DNA from: Verrucomicrobiota bacterium
Lineage (GTDB): Bacteria > Verrucomicrobiota > Verrucomicrobiia > Limisphaerales > JADLHS01
Length of the DNA stretch: 64,000 nt
Assembly: GCA_029573725.1 (NCBI GenBank)
Contig: JAKQDQ010000178.1
Location: 655,929-719,928 of the forward strand
Direction of reading: 5' to 3'
Each line of letters begins with the position of its first letter. Within the stretch, counting starts at the first letter, position 1. Positions 1 to 7,192 of this stretch are shown here, in pieces. The notes beneath the pieces are model-generated. The model did not search any database. It was not told the DNA's origin and worked only from the letters and a program-made list of their open reading frames with translations. The translations under genes were made by a program, and so were the position numbers.

Positions 1-76
1 TGGTGGTGAACTGCCCCAATGCGAGCAGCGCGATCCCCACCAGTCGGGCGGCAGAAATCAAGCCGGGTGCTTTCAT
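1..76 (-). CDS. N-terminus of a secreted protein, cut by window edge
   Basis: Reading leftwards from an ATG at 74-76, the first 25 codons are open and encode MKAPGLISAARLVGIALL followed by ALGQFTT. This is a short basic N-region followed by a hydrophobic core, as in a signal peptide. The rest of the gene lies outside the window, so its function cannot be judged. No clear Shine-Dalgarno sequence precedes the ATG. The open frame is too short for certainty, but the composition is what an exported protein would show. Confidence 0.45.
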   Translation of the reverse strand, partial: MKAPGLISAARLVGIALLALGQFTT

Positions 77-271
77 CGGACAAAACGGGTGCGCGCGGCG
101 GGCGCTGCCGGCGACGCGGGTGGAGGCGGTTTGTTCATCGTGCTTCAGCTCTACCGCGAAATACCCGGGTTGACGAGCGCAAAAACCGGGAGGGAAAACA
201 GGAACTCGAACCGGAAGCAGTCGCGCGCACGGGTGGATTCCGGAGGCGGCCAACCCGCCTTCGGCTTGCCT

Positions 272-291
272 GCGGTCTTCAAACAGACCGC
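272..291. terminator. hairpin followed by C5T4 run
   Basis: GCGGTCT pairs perfectly with AGACCGC across a 6-nt loop, and the plus strand continues into CCCCCTTTT. This resembles an intrinsic terminator for rightward transcription, but no rightward gene is visible before it, so it may simply be part of the repeat-rich spacer. Confidence 0.25.
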
Positions 292-331
292 GTCCCCCTT
301 TTGCGCTGCGTCGGCGGCGCGCAGCGGCGCC

Positions 332-423
332 GGCGCTTTCGGACGGAGAAAGTTGACCGCGAACCACGCGAAAGGAGGAACTGGCAAGCGTCCACTCCGG
401 TGGGGCGAGGCTCCTGACGAGCC
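332..423 (+). repeat. dispersed direct repeat, copy 1
   Basis: This 92-nt stretch matches 1195-1295 over almost its full length. It begins with GGCGCTTTCGGACGGAGAAA and ends with CCTGACGAGCC. The main difference is a 9-nt insertion (CTACGCGAA) in copy 2. The two copies lie in the same orientation on either side of the toxin-antitoxin pair. Confidence 0.85.
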
Positions 424-469
424 CGGGCGCACGCGAACGGCCCGGAAGAAGAATGCGGATTGAAGTTGG

Positions 470-811
470 TTACGCGGCTCGGGAGACCACGCTTGCCAGC
501 CGCGCGGGCAAATCCTGGGCGGTATGTTCCAGGGTAATCACAGTCAGGATCTGTCCATCCCACCGATAGAAAAGTGCGAACACAGGAAAACCGGGCACGG
601 AGGCGCGCAAAATGTCTCCCAGTTCGGGTCCCTCAAATCCAGCGGGATGTCCACGACCGGGGTTTTTCAGCAGTTGAGTCACGAGCGCTTGCGCGGCCCG
701 GACAAACTTGGCGGCGACTCGTGGACGTCCGTCGCTGATGCCAATGCGGTCGCGGTAATGGCGGACGCGCCGGTAAAACGCCGGATGAACCTGGAGCTTG
801 TCAACGCCCAT
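470..811 (-). CDS. parE: ParE/RelE-type toxin
   Basis: A 113-residue protein of the ParE/RelE toxin fold. The N-terminal part has the helical hairpin (HPAFYRRVRHYRDRIG, then AAKFVRAAQALVTQLLKNPG). The C-terminal part has the beta-sheet (LRASVPGFPVFALFYRWDG, then ILTVITLEHTAQD) in the order expected for this family, with an Arg and Tyr in the sheet. ParE toxins poison DNA gyrase, whereas RelE toxins cleave mRNA on the ribosome; which applies here cannot be read from sequence. The start overlaps the end of the upstream antitoxin gene by 11 nt, the usual coupled arrangement with the antitoxin first. Confidence 0.8.
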   Translation of the reverse strand: MGVDKLQVHPAFYRRVRHYRDRIGISDGRPRVAAKFVRAAQALVTQLLKNPGRGHPAGFEGPELGDILRASVPGFPVFALFYRWDGQILTVITLEHTAQDLPARLASVVSRAA

Positions 812-1058
812 TGGCGATGGCCTTCATGGCCCGGTCGAACTCCTTGCGACTCGTCATTTCGGCGGGTTCGGTCAGCGCCTCGCGGATGCGCTCCTCCAGC
901 CATAACGGCGGTGGCTGAAAGCGGGCGGCGAACTGCGGCAACCCGATCCGCAGCGCCTGTCGAATGACGTCGGCCTTGCACAGTTCCGAGACGTTCATGC
1001 CTTCGGTGATCTGCGCGTCCAACGCGTCGCTGATTTCCATTTTCGGCAATGTTCTCAT
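801..1058 (-). CDS. antitoxin of the ParE-type module
   Basis: About 85 residues, translated immediately before and overlapping the toxin. The first part resembles a small DNA-binding region (MEISDALDAQITEGMNVSEL, then KADVIRQALRIGL). The acidic/basic helical tail would bind and neutralise the toxin. A longer start at 1067 is open, but that ATG overlaps the -10 hexamer of the only good promoter (1066-1071), so I chose the second in-frame ATG at 1058. Antitoxins of this type usually repress their own operon. I do not recognise the exact antitoxin subfamily. Confidence 0.7.
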   Translation of the reverse strand: MRTLPKMEISDALDAQITEGMNVSELCKADVIRQALRIGLPQFAARFQPPPLWLEERIREALTEPAEMTSRKEFDRAMKAIANGR

Positions 1059-1065
1059 TGAAGTC

Positions 1066-1093
1066 ATTTTAGCGTCAATTCGACTTTGATCAA
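1066..1093 (-). promoter_or_regulatory. sigma70-like promoter of the toxin-antitoxin operon
   Basis: On the minus strand TTGATC (1088-1093) and TAAAAT (1066-1071) are separated by 16 nt. Only 7 nt separate the -10 box from the ATG at 1058, so the transcript would begin at or next to the start codon. Confidence 0.55.
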
Positions 1094-1194
1094 GCAGAAC
1101 ATCCCATCCAGACTCGCCGAGGGTGCAACTTGCACCTCCATCAATGGCAGATTGGCAATTCCGTGACCTGCGCCGGCAGAGCGCCAGCGCCGAC

Positions 1195-1295
1195 GGCGCT
1201 TTCGGACGGAGAAAGTTGACCGCAGACCACGCGAACTACGCGAAAAGAAGAACTGGCAAGCGTCCACTCCGGTGGAACGAGGTTCCTGACGAGCC
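1195..1295 (+). repeat. dispersed direct repeat, copy 2
   Basis: Same-orientation counterpart of 332-423, 863 nt further right. It carries an internal duplication (GCGAACTACGCGAA) that copy 1 lacks. The minus strand of both copies reads as a similar Arg/Ser-rich peptide, but neither has family features and I regard them as non-coding. Confidence 0.85.
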
Positions 1296-1533
1296 GGCCG
1301 CGGCAGAGACGAAAAGCCACGGATCGTTGCCGCGAGAGAACTCAAAGAACGCAAAGCTCAGCCGTTTCCCTTGTGTGCCTCTTGTGCCTCTTTGCGGCCA
1401 TTGGATTTCATGCTGCTTTCGTGTATTTCGCCGTTCATTTCAAGCGGCATGGTATTTCGCGCATCGAATGCCCCCGGGTTTTTGTTGGCAATGCGACCAC
1501 GAATCCGGTCACAATCACGAAAATTTGCAACTC
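1296..1533. other. spacer with low-complexity dispersed-repeat character
   Basis: The stretch holds purine-rich and T-rich fragments such as CTCAAAGAACGCAAAG near 1341 and TTGTGCCTCTTTGCGGCC near 1382. The latter is partly complementary to the former. Phrases like these look like non-coding dispersed-repeat material rather than a gene. The open frame running through it from 1123 into the next gene has no start signal and no conserved sequence before 1534. Confidence 0.4.
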
Positions 1534-4500
1534 ATGAATCACGACCTCGACCATCGTCCGACCACACACTCCGAATCGCCTGTGCCGATCAACATCAGCG
1601 CCACACCGCCACGCCATCGGTTCGGTCGCGTGGCGCTGGCCGGCGGTTGGTTGCTGGGGGTGTTGCTGGTTCTGGCGCACGGCGCGAGTGCTCAGGAGGC
1701 GTTGCCGGTCGAATATCTCTCCGCCCATCCCGAGTTGTTCCTGGCACACGAGCAGGCCTGGGGACAACTCGGCCTCGACGTCGCCGCGCACGAAGCGCAC
1801 AAGACCGGCGACGTGCTCCGCATCGGTTCGCAAACCTACACCAACGGCCTCGGGCATCACGCCAATGGCCGGTTGGTGGTCTGGCTCGGCGGCGACTTCG
1901 CGCGGTTTGACGCCGAGGTGGGAGTGCAGCCCTGTGCGAACGGCAGTGTGATCTTCCGCGTGCTGGCGGATGGCAAAACGCTGTTTGACAGCGGCACGCT
2001 GCGCAGCGGCGACGCGCCCAAGACCGTCAGCGTTTCGGTGGCGGGTGCGCAGGAACTGGTGCTGGAAGCCGGCGACAACGGAGATGGCATCGCCTGCGAC
2101 ATGGCCAACTGGGCGAACGCCCGGCTGCTGCGCTCGCGCCCTGCGCACGCCCCGACGACGGCGGACATGGTGGACATCGCTCCCTTCGCCCAGGTGGTGG
2201 TCTCGGATCCGCAGCGTACGAATGGGGCGACCGCAGGCCGGTTGCAGGAGTTCCGCGCGGAGGACATCCTGCTGGAATCGGAACTGCGACCGGGCGCCGA
2301 CGGCGGTTATGTGGTGGAACCGGACGCCAGCGGCATCGCGTGTCCCGGCTTGAAATGGTTTGGCAATCGCGCGCTCCGGGAGGTGCGATTGCGTCTTGGC
2401 GACCGGACAAAAATGCCGGCGGCCGAGGCCGTGCGGGTTCAGGGCTGGTTCGGCGAGTCCGCGTGGCAGGGCAACTGGTGGCCGCTCGCGGGCGAGACGT
2501 TCATTGAGAACGATGAAATTGTCGTGCGCCTCGCCGCCAAATCGCCCACGGGCGGTTTGCTGCAAACGCGCAAAATCCGCTGGCTGCTGCCGACCCGGGA
2601 GTCATCCCTCACCGTCCGCGACTTGAAAGCTTTCACGCGCTCGCGCTGGGAGCGGGTGAGCGTGGTGGCCGAATTTGAAAATCCGCCCGCCGACGCGCTC
2701 GGCCAGGTCCGGGTGTTCAGTGGCAGACTGCTGTCGTGCGCCGGTCAATCACCCAGCTCCAGCACAAGCTGGAACGAATGCAAGCTGGATCAACCGCTCG
2801 CACTGGAGTTGCAGTTTGCGCTGCCGTCGTTTCTCAAAGGCGATGCGACCGTGCTGCAATTTCAGCTTCCGCGCGGCGGCATCGGCGTGGCGATCGAGGA
2901 TGTGTTGACCAACGGTTGCGTTTATGTGCCGAGTCGCGGATTGTATGTGCGGCTCGCGCAGGGGCCGGCGGCCGCGCCCACGCTGGCGGAATACAAAAAG
3001 CGGATCGCGGGTCGCCGGACGATTCTCGACGAGGTGCGGGCGTTGCCGGATCAAACCCTGGCGCAGGCAATGGCCCGGACGCATCACGACGCGCAGAACG
3101 AAGGGCCGGTGATGCTCTCGCTGGCCTGCGACAACACCAAATACGTGGTGGAGCGCAATGGCGAAGTGAGATTTCCCGACGCAGCAATCCGCAATGACGA
3201 CTGGTTTGGCAGCGCGGGGCGGCTTCGGGTCGTTTGTGCCGATGGTCAGCGCGACCAGGCGAGCCGCACACTCGAAAGCGGGTGGCTGCCGGTTCCCGTG
3301 ATGACGGTCGAACGCGATGGGGTGCGCTACACGGAACGTGTGTGGGTTGCTCCCACGGATGCCGATGGCGCGGATCCGGCGCGGTTGAACCGCGAATCGG
3401 TTTGCGTGGTCGAAACCACGATTGAAAATCCGGGCGAACAAGCCACCACCGCGAAACTTGCGTTGACTTTTCGCGGGGCCGGCGCATCCGCCGCGCCGGT
3501 GGAGTTGCGGTCGGAAGGCGCAACCCGTTGGTCGGCCAAGCTCGGGGCGACACATGCCTCAGTGGTCCTCGATGAAACGGGTTCCGTCACGGCAGCGAAT
3601 GAAGGCGGGACGCTCTCGTTATCATTCTCGTTGCCGGCCCGAAATCGCAGGCATGTCGTTGTGTATCTCGGTGATCCGAAGGTGAACGCACTGACATTCG
3701 CCGAGGCGACGAGGTTGCGCGCCGCAGTGGAGCGCTACTGGCAGGCGGTGCTGTCCCCGGCAACGCAGATTGAGACTCCGGACGAACTTCTCAACCGCGT
3801 GATCCGCTCGTCCCAGGTGCGCTGTCTCATCGCGGCGCGGAATGAAGCGGACGGCGCGCGCGTGGCGCCCTGGATCGCCGCGATGAGCTACGGTCCGCTG
3901 GAGAGCGAGGCGCATTCGGTAATTCGCGGAATGGATTTTCTGGGCCATCACGACTTCGCGCAACGGGGGCTGGATTATTTCATCCATCGCTACAACACGA
4001 ACGGCTTTCTCACCACCGGTTACACCACCTTCGGCACCGCGTGGCATCTCTGGACCGTGGGCGAGCACTATGAACTCACCCGCGATCAGGCGTGGTTGCG
4101 GCGGAACGCCCCGGAATTCCGCCGCGTCGGCGACTGGATTTTGCGCCAGACGGAAAAGACGAAGCTCCACAAAGCGGACGGCGAGCCATTGCCGGAGTTT
4201 GGGTTGATGCCGCCCGCGGTGATGGCGGACTGGAATGCCTACGCGTGCCATTTCATGTTGAATGGCTACTACTACGCCGCGTTGCGCGACCTCGGCGCGG
4301 TGCTCGCCAGCACGGGCGAACCGCGCGCCGCCGCCTACACCCGGGGCGCGGAGGAGTTGCGCCAAAACATCCGGCGCGCCTACCGGTGGACGCAAGCGCA
4401 GTCGCCCGCGCTGCCGTTGCGCGACGGGACGTGGATTCCGCTTTACCCGTCGCAAGTTCATAGTCCCGGAAAACTGGCGGACTTTTTCCCCGGCGACGAC

Positions 4501-5241
4501 GTCGGGCGCAGTTGGGCTTACGACGTCGAACTCGGCGCGCATCAACTCGTGCCCACCGGGGTGTTCGCAGCGGACGCCCCGGAAGTCACCCGCATGATCA
4601 ATCACCTGGAGGACGTGCAATTTCTGGGCGAGGGCTGGTTCGATTACCCGGCGGCGGCGAATGCGAAGGACTGGTTCAACCTCGGCGGTTTTGCGAAGGT
4701 GCAGCCCTACTACTGTCGCAACGCGGAAGTCTATGCGCTGCGGGACGACGTGCGCCCGTTTCTCCGCACCTACTTCAACAGTCTGGCGTCGCTGCTCAAC
4801 ACCGAGGTGCTGACGCTGTGGGAACACTTCCGGCACAGCGGCGCGTGGGACAAAACGCACGAGACCGGCTATTTCCTGCATCAAACGCGCGTCATGCTGG
4901 TCGAGGAACGCGGCAAGGATTTGTGGCTGGCCCCGTTGATCCCGAGCGACTGGTTGCGCGAGGGCAAGTCGCTCGAAGTGCGGAATGCCCCGACGCGGTT
5001 TGGCCCGGTGGGCTTTCGCATCGCCACGCGCGAGGCAGCGCGGGAAATGGCGGTGGACATCACCCCGCCGACCCGGAACCCACCGCAGCGAATTGCGGTG
5101 CGCCTGCGCCATCCGGACGGACGCGCCATCGCCAGCGTGACGCTGAACGGAACGCCGCACAGCGATTTCGATGCAAAGGCAGGAACGATTATCGTCCCGC
5201 CTGCCGCGAAACCGTTGGCGCTGGCGGTGCAATTCCGGTAA
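1534..5241 (+). CDS. secreted NPCBM-domain, six-hairpin glycosidase-like protein
   Basis: A 1235-residue exported protein, presumably acting on a polysaccharide outside the cytoplasm. The ATG at 1534 is chosen because it gives a long basic N-region, a hydrophobic core (VALAGGWLLGVLLVLAHG) and an ASA-Q cleavage site near residue 53. Residues about 60-200 read as an NPCBM carbohydrate-binding domain (IGSQTYTNGLGHHANGRLVV, later DNGDGIACDMANWANARLL). The middle (about 210-750) looks like beta-sandwich material. From about 755 to 1130 the aromatic-rich helical repeats (YGPLESEAHSVIRGMDFLGH, YTTFGTAWHLWTVGEHYELT, LTLWEHFRHSGAWDKTHETG) resemble an alpha/alpha six-hairpin glycosidase toroid. I cannot assign a glycoside hydrolase family or a catalytic acid with confidence. 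It is transcribed towards the GDPD gene and stands alone. Confidence 0.7.
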   Translation: MNHDLDHRPTTHSESPVPINISATPPRHRFGRVALAGGWLLGVLLVLAHGASAQEALPVEYLSAHPELFLAHEQAWGQLGLDVAAHEAHKTGDVLRIGSQTYTNGLGHHANGRLVVWLGGDFARFDAEVGVQPCANGSVIFRVLADGKTLFDSGTLRSGDAPKTVSVSVAGAQELVLEAGDNGDGIACDMANWANARLLRSRPAHAPTTADMVDIAPFAQVVVSDPQRTNGATAGRLQEFRAEDILLESELRPGADGGYVVEPDASGIACPGLKWFGNRALREVRLRLGDRTKMPAAEAVRVQGWFGESAWQGNWWPLAGETFIENDEIVVRLAAKSPTGGLLQTRKIRWLLPTRESSLTVRDLKAFTRSRWERVSVVAEFENPPADALGQVRVFSGRLLSCAGQSPSSSTSWNECKLDQPLALELQFALPSFLKGDATVLQFQLPRGGIGVAIEDVLTNGCVYVPSRGLYVRLAQGPAAAPTLAEYKKRIAGRRTILDEVRALPDQTLAQAMARTHHDAQNEGPVMLSLACDNTKYVVERNGEVRFPDAAIRNDDWFGSAGRLRVVCADGQRDQASRTLESGWLPVPVMTVERDGVRYTERVWVAPTDADGADPARLNRESVCVVETTIENPGEQATTAKLALTFRGAGASAAPVELRSEGATRWSAKLGATHASVVLDETGSVTAANEGGTLSLSFSLPARNRRHVVVYLGDPKVNALTFAEATRLRAAVERYWQAVLSPATQIETPDELLNRVIRSSQVRCLIAARNEADGARVAPWIAAMSYGPLESEAHSVIRGMDFLGHHDFAQRGLDYFIHRYNTNGFLTTGYTTFGTAWHLWTVGEHYELTRDQAWLRRNAPEFRRVGDWILRQTEKTKLHKADGEPLPEFGLMPPAVMADWNAYACHFMLNGYYYAALRDLGAVLASTGEPRAAAYTRGAEELRQNIRRAYRWTQAQSPALPLRDGTWIPLYPSQVHSPGKLADFFPGDDVGRSWAYDVELGAHQLVPTGVFAADAPEVTRMINHLEDVQFLGEGWFDYPAAANAKDWFNLGGFAKVQPYYCRNAEVYALRDDVRPFLRTYFNSLASLLNTEVLTLWEHFRHSGAWDKTHETGYFLHQTRVMLVEERGKDLWLAPLIPSDWLREGKSLEVRNAPTRFGPVGFRIATREAAREMAVDITPPTRNPPQRIAVRLRHPDGRAIASVTLNGTPHSDFDAKAGTIIVPPAAKPLALAVQFR

Positions 5242-5314
5242 AGCATCCGCCAGGCGAACAGGACTCGGGAAACCGGCTTGGCGTTGATCTTCCAGCCGCG
5301 CCGCTTTCGCCCAA

Positions 5315-5336
5315 CCGGCGGAGCATGGCCCGCCGG
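5315..5336. terminator. hairpin between convergent genes
   Basis: CCGGCGG (5315-5321) pairs perfectly with CCGCCGG (5330-5336) over an 8-nt loop, in the 100-nt gap between two convergent stop codons. There is no T-run, so it is a plausible but not classic bidirectional terminator. Confidence 0.35.
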
Positions 5337-5341
5337 CCTGG

Positions 5342-7126
5342 TTACTGCGCGCCGTAATACTGGCGCACGGCTTCCATGCCCGCGTCCGGATAATCGGTGG
5401 CGAAGCTCGCCACGCCCAAATCCATCAGGCGCTGGAAAATCGTTGCTTCGCGCCGGCCCCACGGCAGCGTTTGAAACAGCACGCCATGCGCGCGCAGTTC
5501 GGCGCCCACTTCGCGTAAAAACGCTTCACTGGGATAGAACGTGCCGTCCGGGGCGGTGTTCACGTGAATCTGCAGTTGATCAATGCTGGCGAAGTTTTCC
5601 GCCCGCAACGCGGCAATGCGTTGCGCCAGTTGCGCCTGCGGCCCCTGAGGATCATCCGGCGGACCACTCACCCAACTGCGCGGACCGCCCATCCAATGCA
5701 GCGTGCGTGAGCGCGGCGCGACCTGACGCCACAGTTTGATCTCCTCATATTTCGTGCTGGCCAGAATCAACTGTGGATGCACCGCAATGGTTTCGGCGGC
5801 GAGTTGATGAAAATCCACCTGCTTGATGTCAATGTAGAGCGAGCGCTCCGGGTGCGCTTTCAAAATCTGGACCATTCCGGCCAGACTGATCATGCGCTGT
5901 CCCGCAAATTCCTCACCGCGAAAACGGCCCACGTCCAGCTTTTCCACTTCGGCGTAGGTGAGGTCGGCGACGCCTTTCTTTCTCAAGTCCTCGGGCGCGT
6001 CCGGGAGAATGCGCGCGAAGTTGTTATCATGAAACGAAACGATCACGCCGTCCTTCGTGCACCTCAAATCCGCTTCCGGCACACAACCCAGTTTCCAGCC
6101 CAGCTCAAACGCTTCGCGCGAGCCTTCCGGCGCCAGGTCCCCCGCGCCGCGATGCGCCTGCATGGTAAAATCGCGCAACGGAATATGATCGCGCACGTTC
6201 CAATTGACCGCGCCTCGACGGTAGTATTCCCGCAACGCCGCCTGCGCCACATCGGGCCGATCCGTGCCGAATCCAGCCGTGCCCAGATCGAGCAGGCGAA
6301 AATAAGCTTCCGGCCGCTCCGGCGCATTCCACGGCATGGTTTGAAATTCGATGCCGTGCTGGCGCACTTCGACGGCCGCGCGACGAATAAAATCGTCACT
6401 CGGCACCATCGTGCCGGTGTTGGTGTTGAAGTGACAATGCACCTGCAGACGGTTGATGTTGGTGAACCCGCTGGCACGAAGTTTGGCAAAGCGTTTTTCC
6501 ACGGGCCCGTCATTGGTATTGCCCCAGGTCCCAACCCACAAGAACGCATCACTGCGCGGGGCCACCGCTTTCCAGCGTGCGCAATCCGCCTCCGAACCCG
6601 TGGCCAGAATCACCTGCTCCTGCACCTCGTCCGTTTCGCGGGCCAACTGCGCAAAGTCCACGTTCTTCACGTCCAAATAGGCGGAGCGTTGGCGATCTTT
6701 TTTCAACGCGGCCACGATCTCCGCAAGACTGACAATCCGTTGCCCGGCGAATTGCGCGCCGCGAAACGCGCCAATATCCAGTTCTTTTGCCTCGACGTAC
6801 GTCAGGTCTTCAAGCCGCTTTTTCTTCATCGCCTCGGGAGCGTTGGGGAGAATGCGCGTGAAATTACCATCGTGAAACATCATCACGTGGCCGTCCTTGG
6901 TGGTGCGCACATCCAGCTCGGGGATGCACCCCATGCTCCAGGAAAGCTCCAACGCTTCCATGGTGTTCTCCGGCGCGAGGAAACCCGCGCCGCGATGCGC
7001 CACCACCGAAACCCGTTCAAGCGGGATATTGCGCACGTTCCAAACCGGTTCGGCGGCGGGCGTAGTGGAAATACAGATCAGGGTGGCTGCGGCGACCCAG
7101 CCTGCCGGTTTAAATACAATGTTCAT
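5342..7126 (-). CDS. exported tandem-domain glycerophosphodiester phosphodiesterase
   Basis: A 594-residue protein with a signal peptide (VAAATLICISTTPAAE) and two consecutive GDPD domains. These TIM-barrel enzymes split glycerophosphodiesters to glycerol-3-phosphate and an alcohol. Domain 1 (about 38-300) has VVAHRGAGFLAPENT, PELDVRTTKDG and MMFHDGNF, giving the His-Arg, Glu-x-Asp and His-Asp catalytic set (His44, Glu70, Asp72, His85). Domain 2 (about 322-594) repeats it as QAHRGAGDLAPEGS, PEADLRCTKDG and SFHDNNF. Both halves therefore look active, unlike many duplicated enzymes. A usual GDPD is about 250-300 residues, so this is an internal duplication. It lies 66 nt after the CotH-type gene on the same strand. 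Confidence 0.85.
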   Translation of the reverse strand: MNIVFKPAGWVAAATLICISTTPAAEPVWNVRNIPLERVSVVAHRGAGFLAPENTMEALELSWSMGCIPELDVRTTKDGHVMMFHDGNFTRILPNAPEAMKKKRLEDLTYVEAKELDIGAFRGAQFAGQRIVSLAEIVAALKKDRQRSAYLDVKNVDFAQLARETDEVQEQVILATGSEADCARWKAVAPRSDAFLWVGTWGNTNDGPVEKRFAKLRASGFTNINRLQVHCHFNTNTGTMVPSDDFIRRAAVEVRQHGIEFQTMPWNAPERPEAYFRLLDLGTAGFGTDRPDVAQAALREYYRRGAVNWNVRDHIPLRDFTMQAHRGAGDLAPEGSREAFELGWKLGCVPEADLRCTKDGVIVSFHDNNFARILPDAPEDLRKKGVADLTYAEVEKLDVGRFRGEEFAGQRMISLAGMVQILKAHPERSLYIDIKQVDFHQLAAETIAVHPQLILASTKYEEIKLWRQVAPRSRTLHWMGGPRSWVSGPPDDPQGPQAQLAQRIAALRAENFASIDQLQIHVNTAPDGTFYPSEAFLREVGAELRAHGVLFQTLPWGRREATIFQRLMDLGVASFATDYPDAGMEAVRQYYGAQ

Positions 7127-7192
7127 CGTCGGGCTGTTGCGTCACTGGTGCGGTTTGCGTTGCCGTGATTGAATCGCTGATCTGTGCTCCAC

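Larger units (their letters stand above)
77..469. other. intergenic region without a convincing gene
   Basis: All frames here read as Arg/Pro-rich low-information peptide on both strands, and I see no family motif. The region holds a perfect 7 bp hairpin (272-278 with 285-291, loop 279-284) followed by a C/T-rich stretch ending in TTTT, and copy 1 of the dispersed repeat at 332-423. Confidence 0.5.

Noticed and set aside
1123-1533. Extending the glycosidase-like gene upstream to the first in-frame start
   Set aside because: The added residues come from the dispersed repeat and would put the signal peptide about 160 residues inside the protein.
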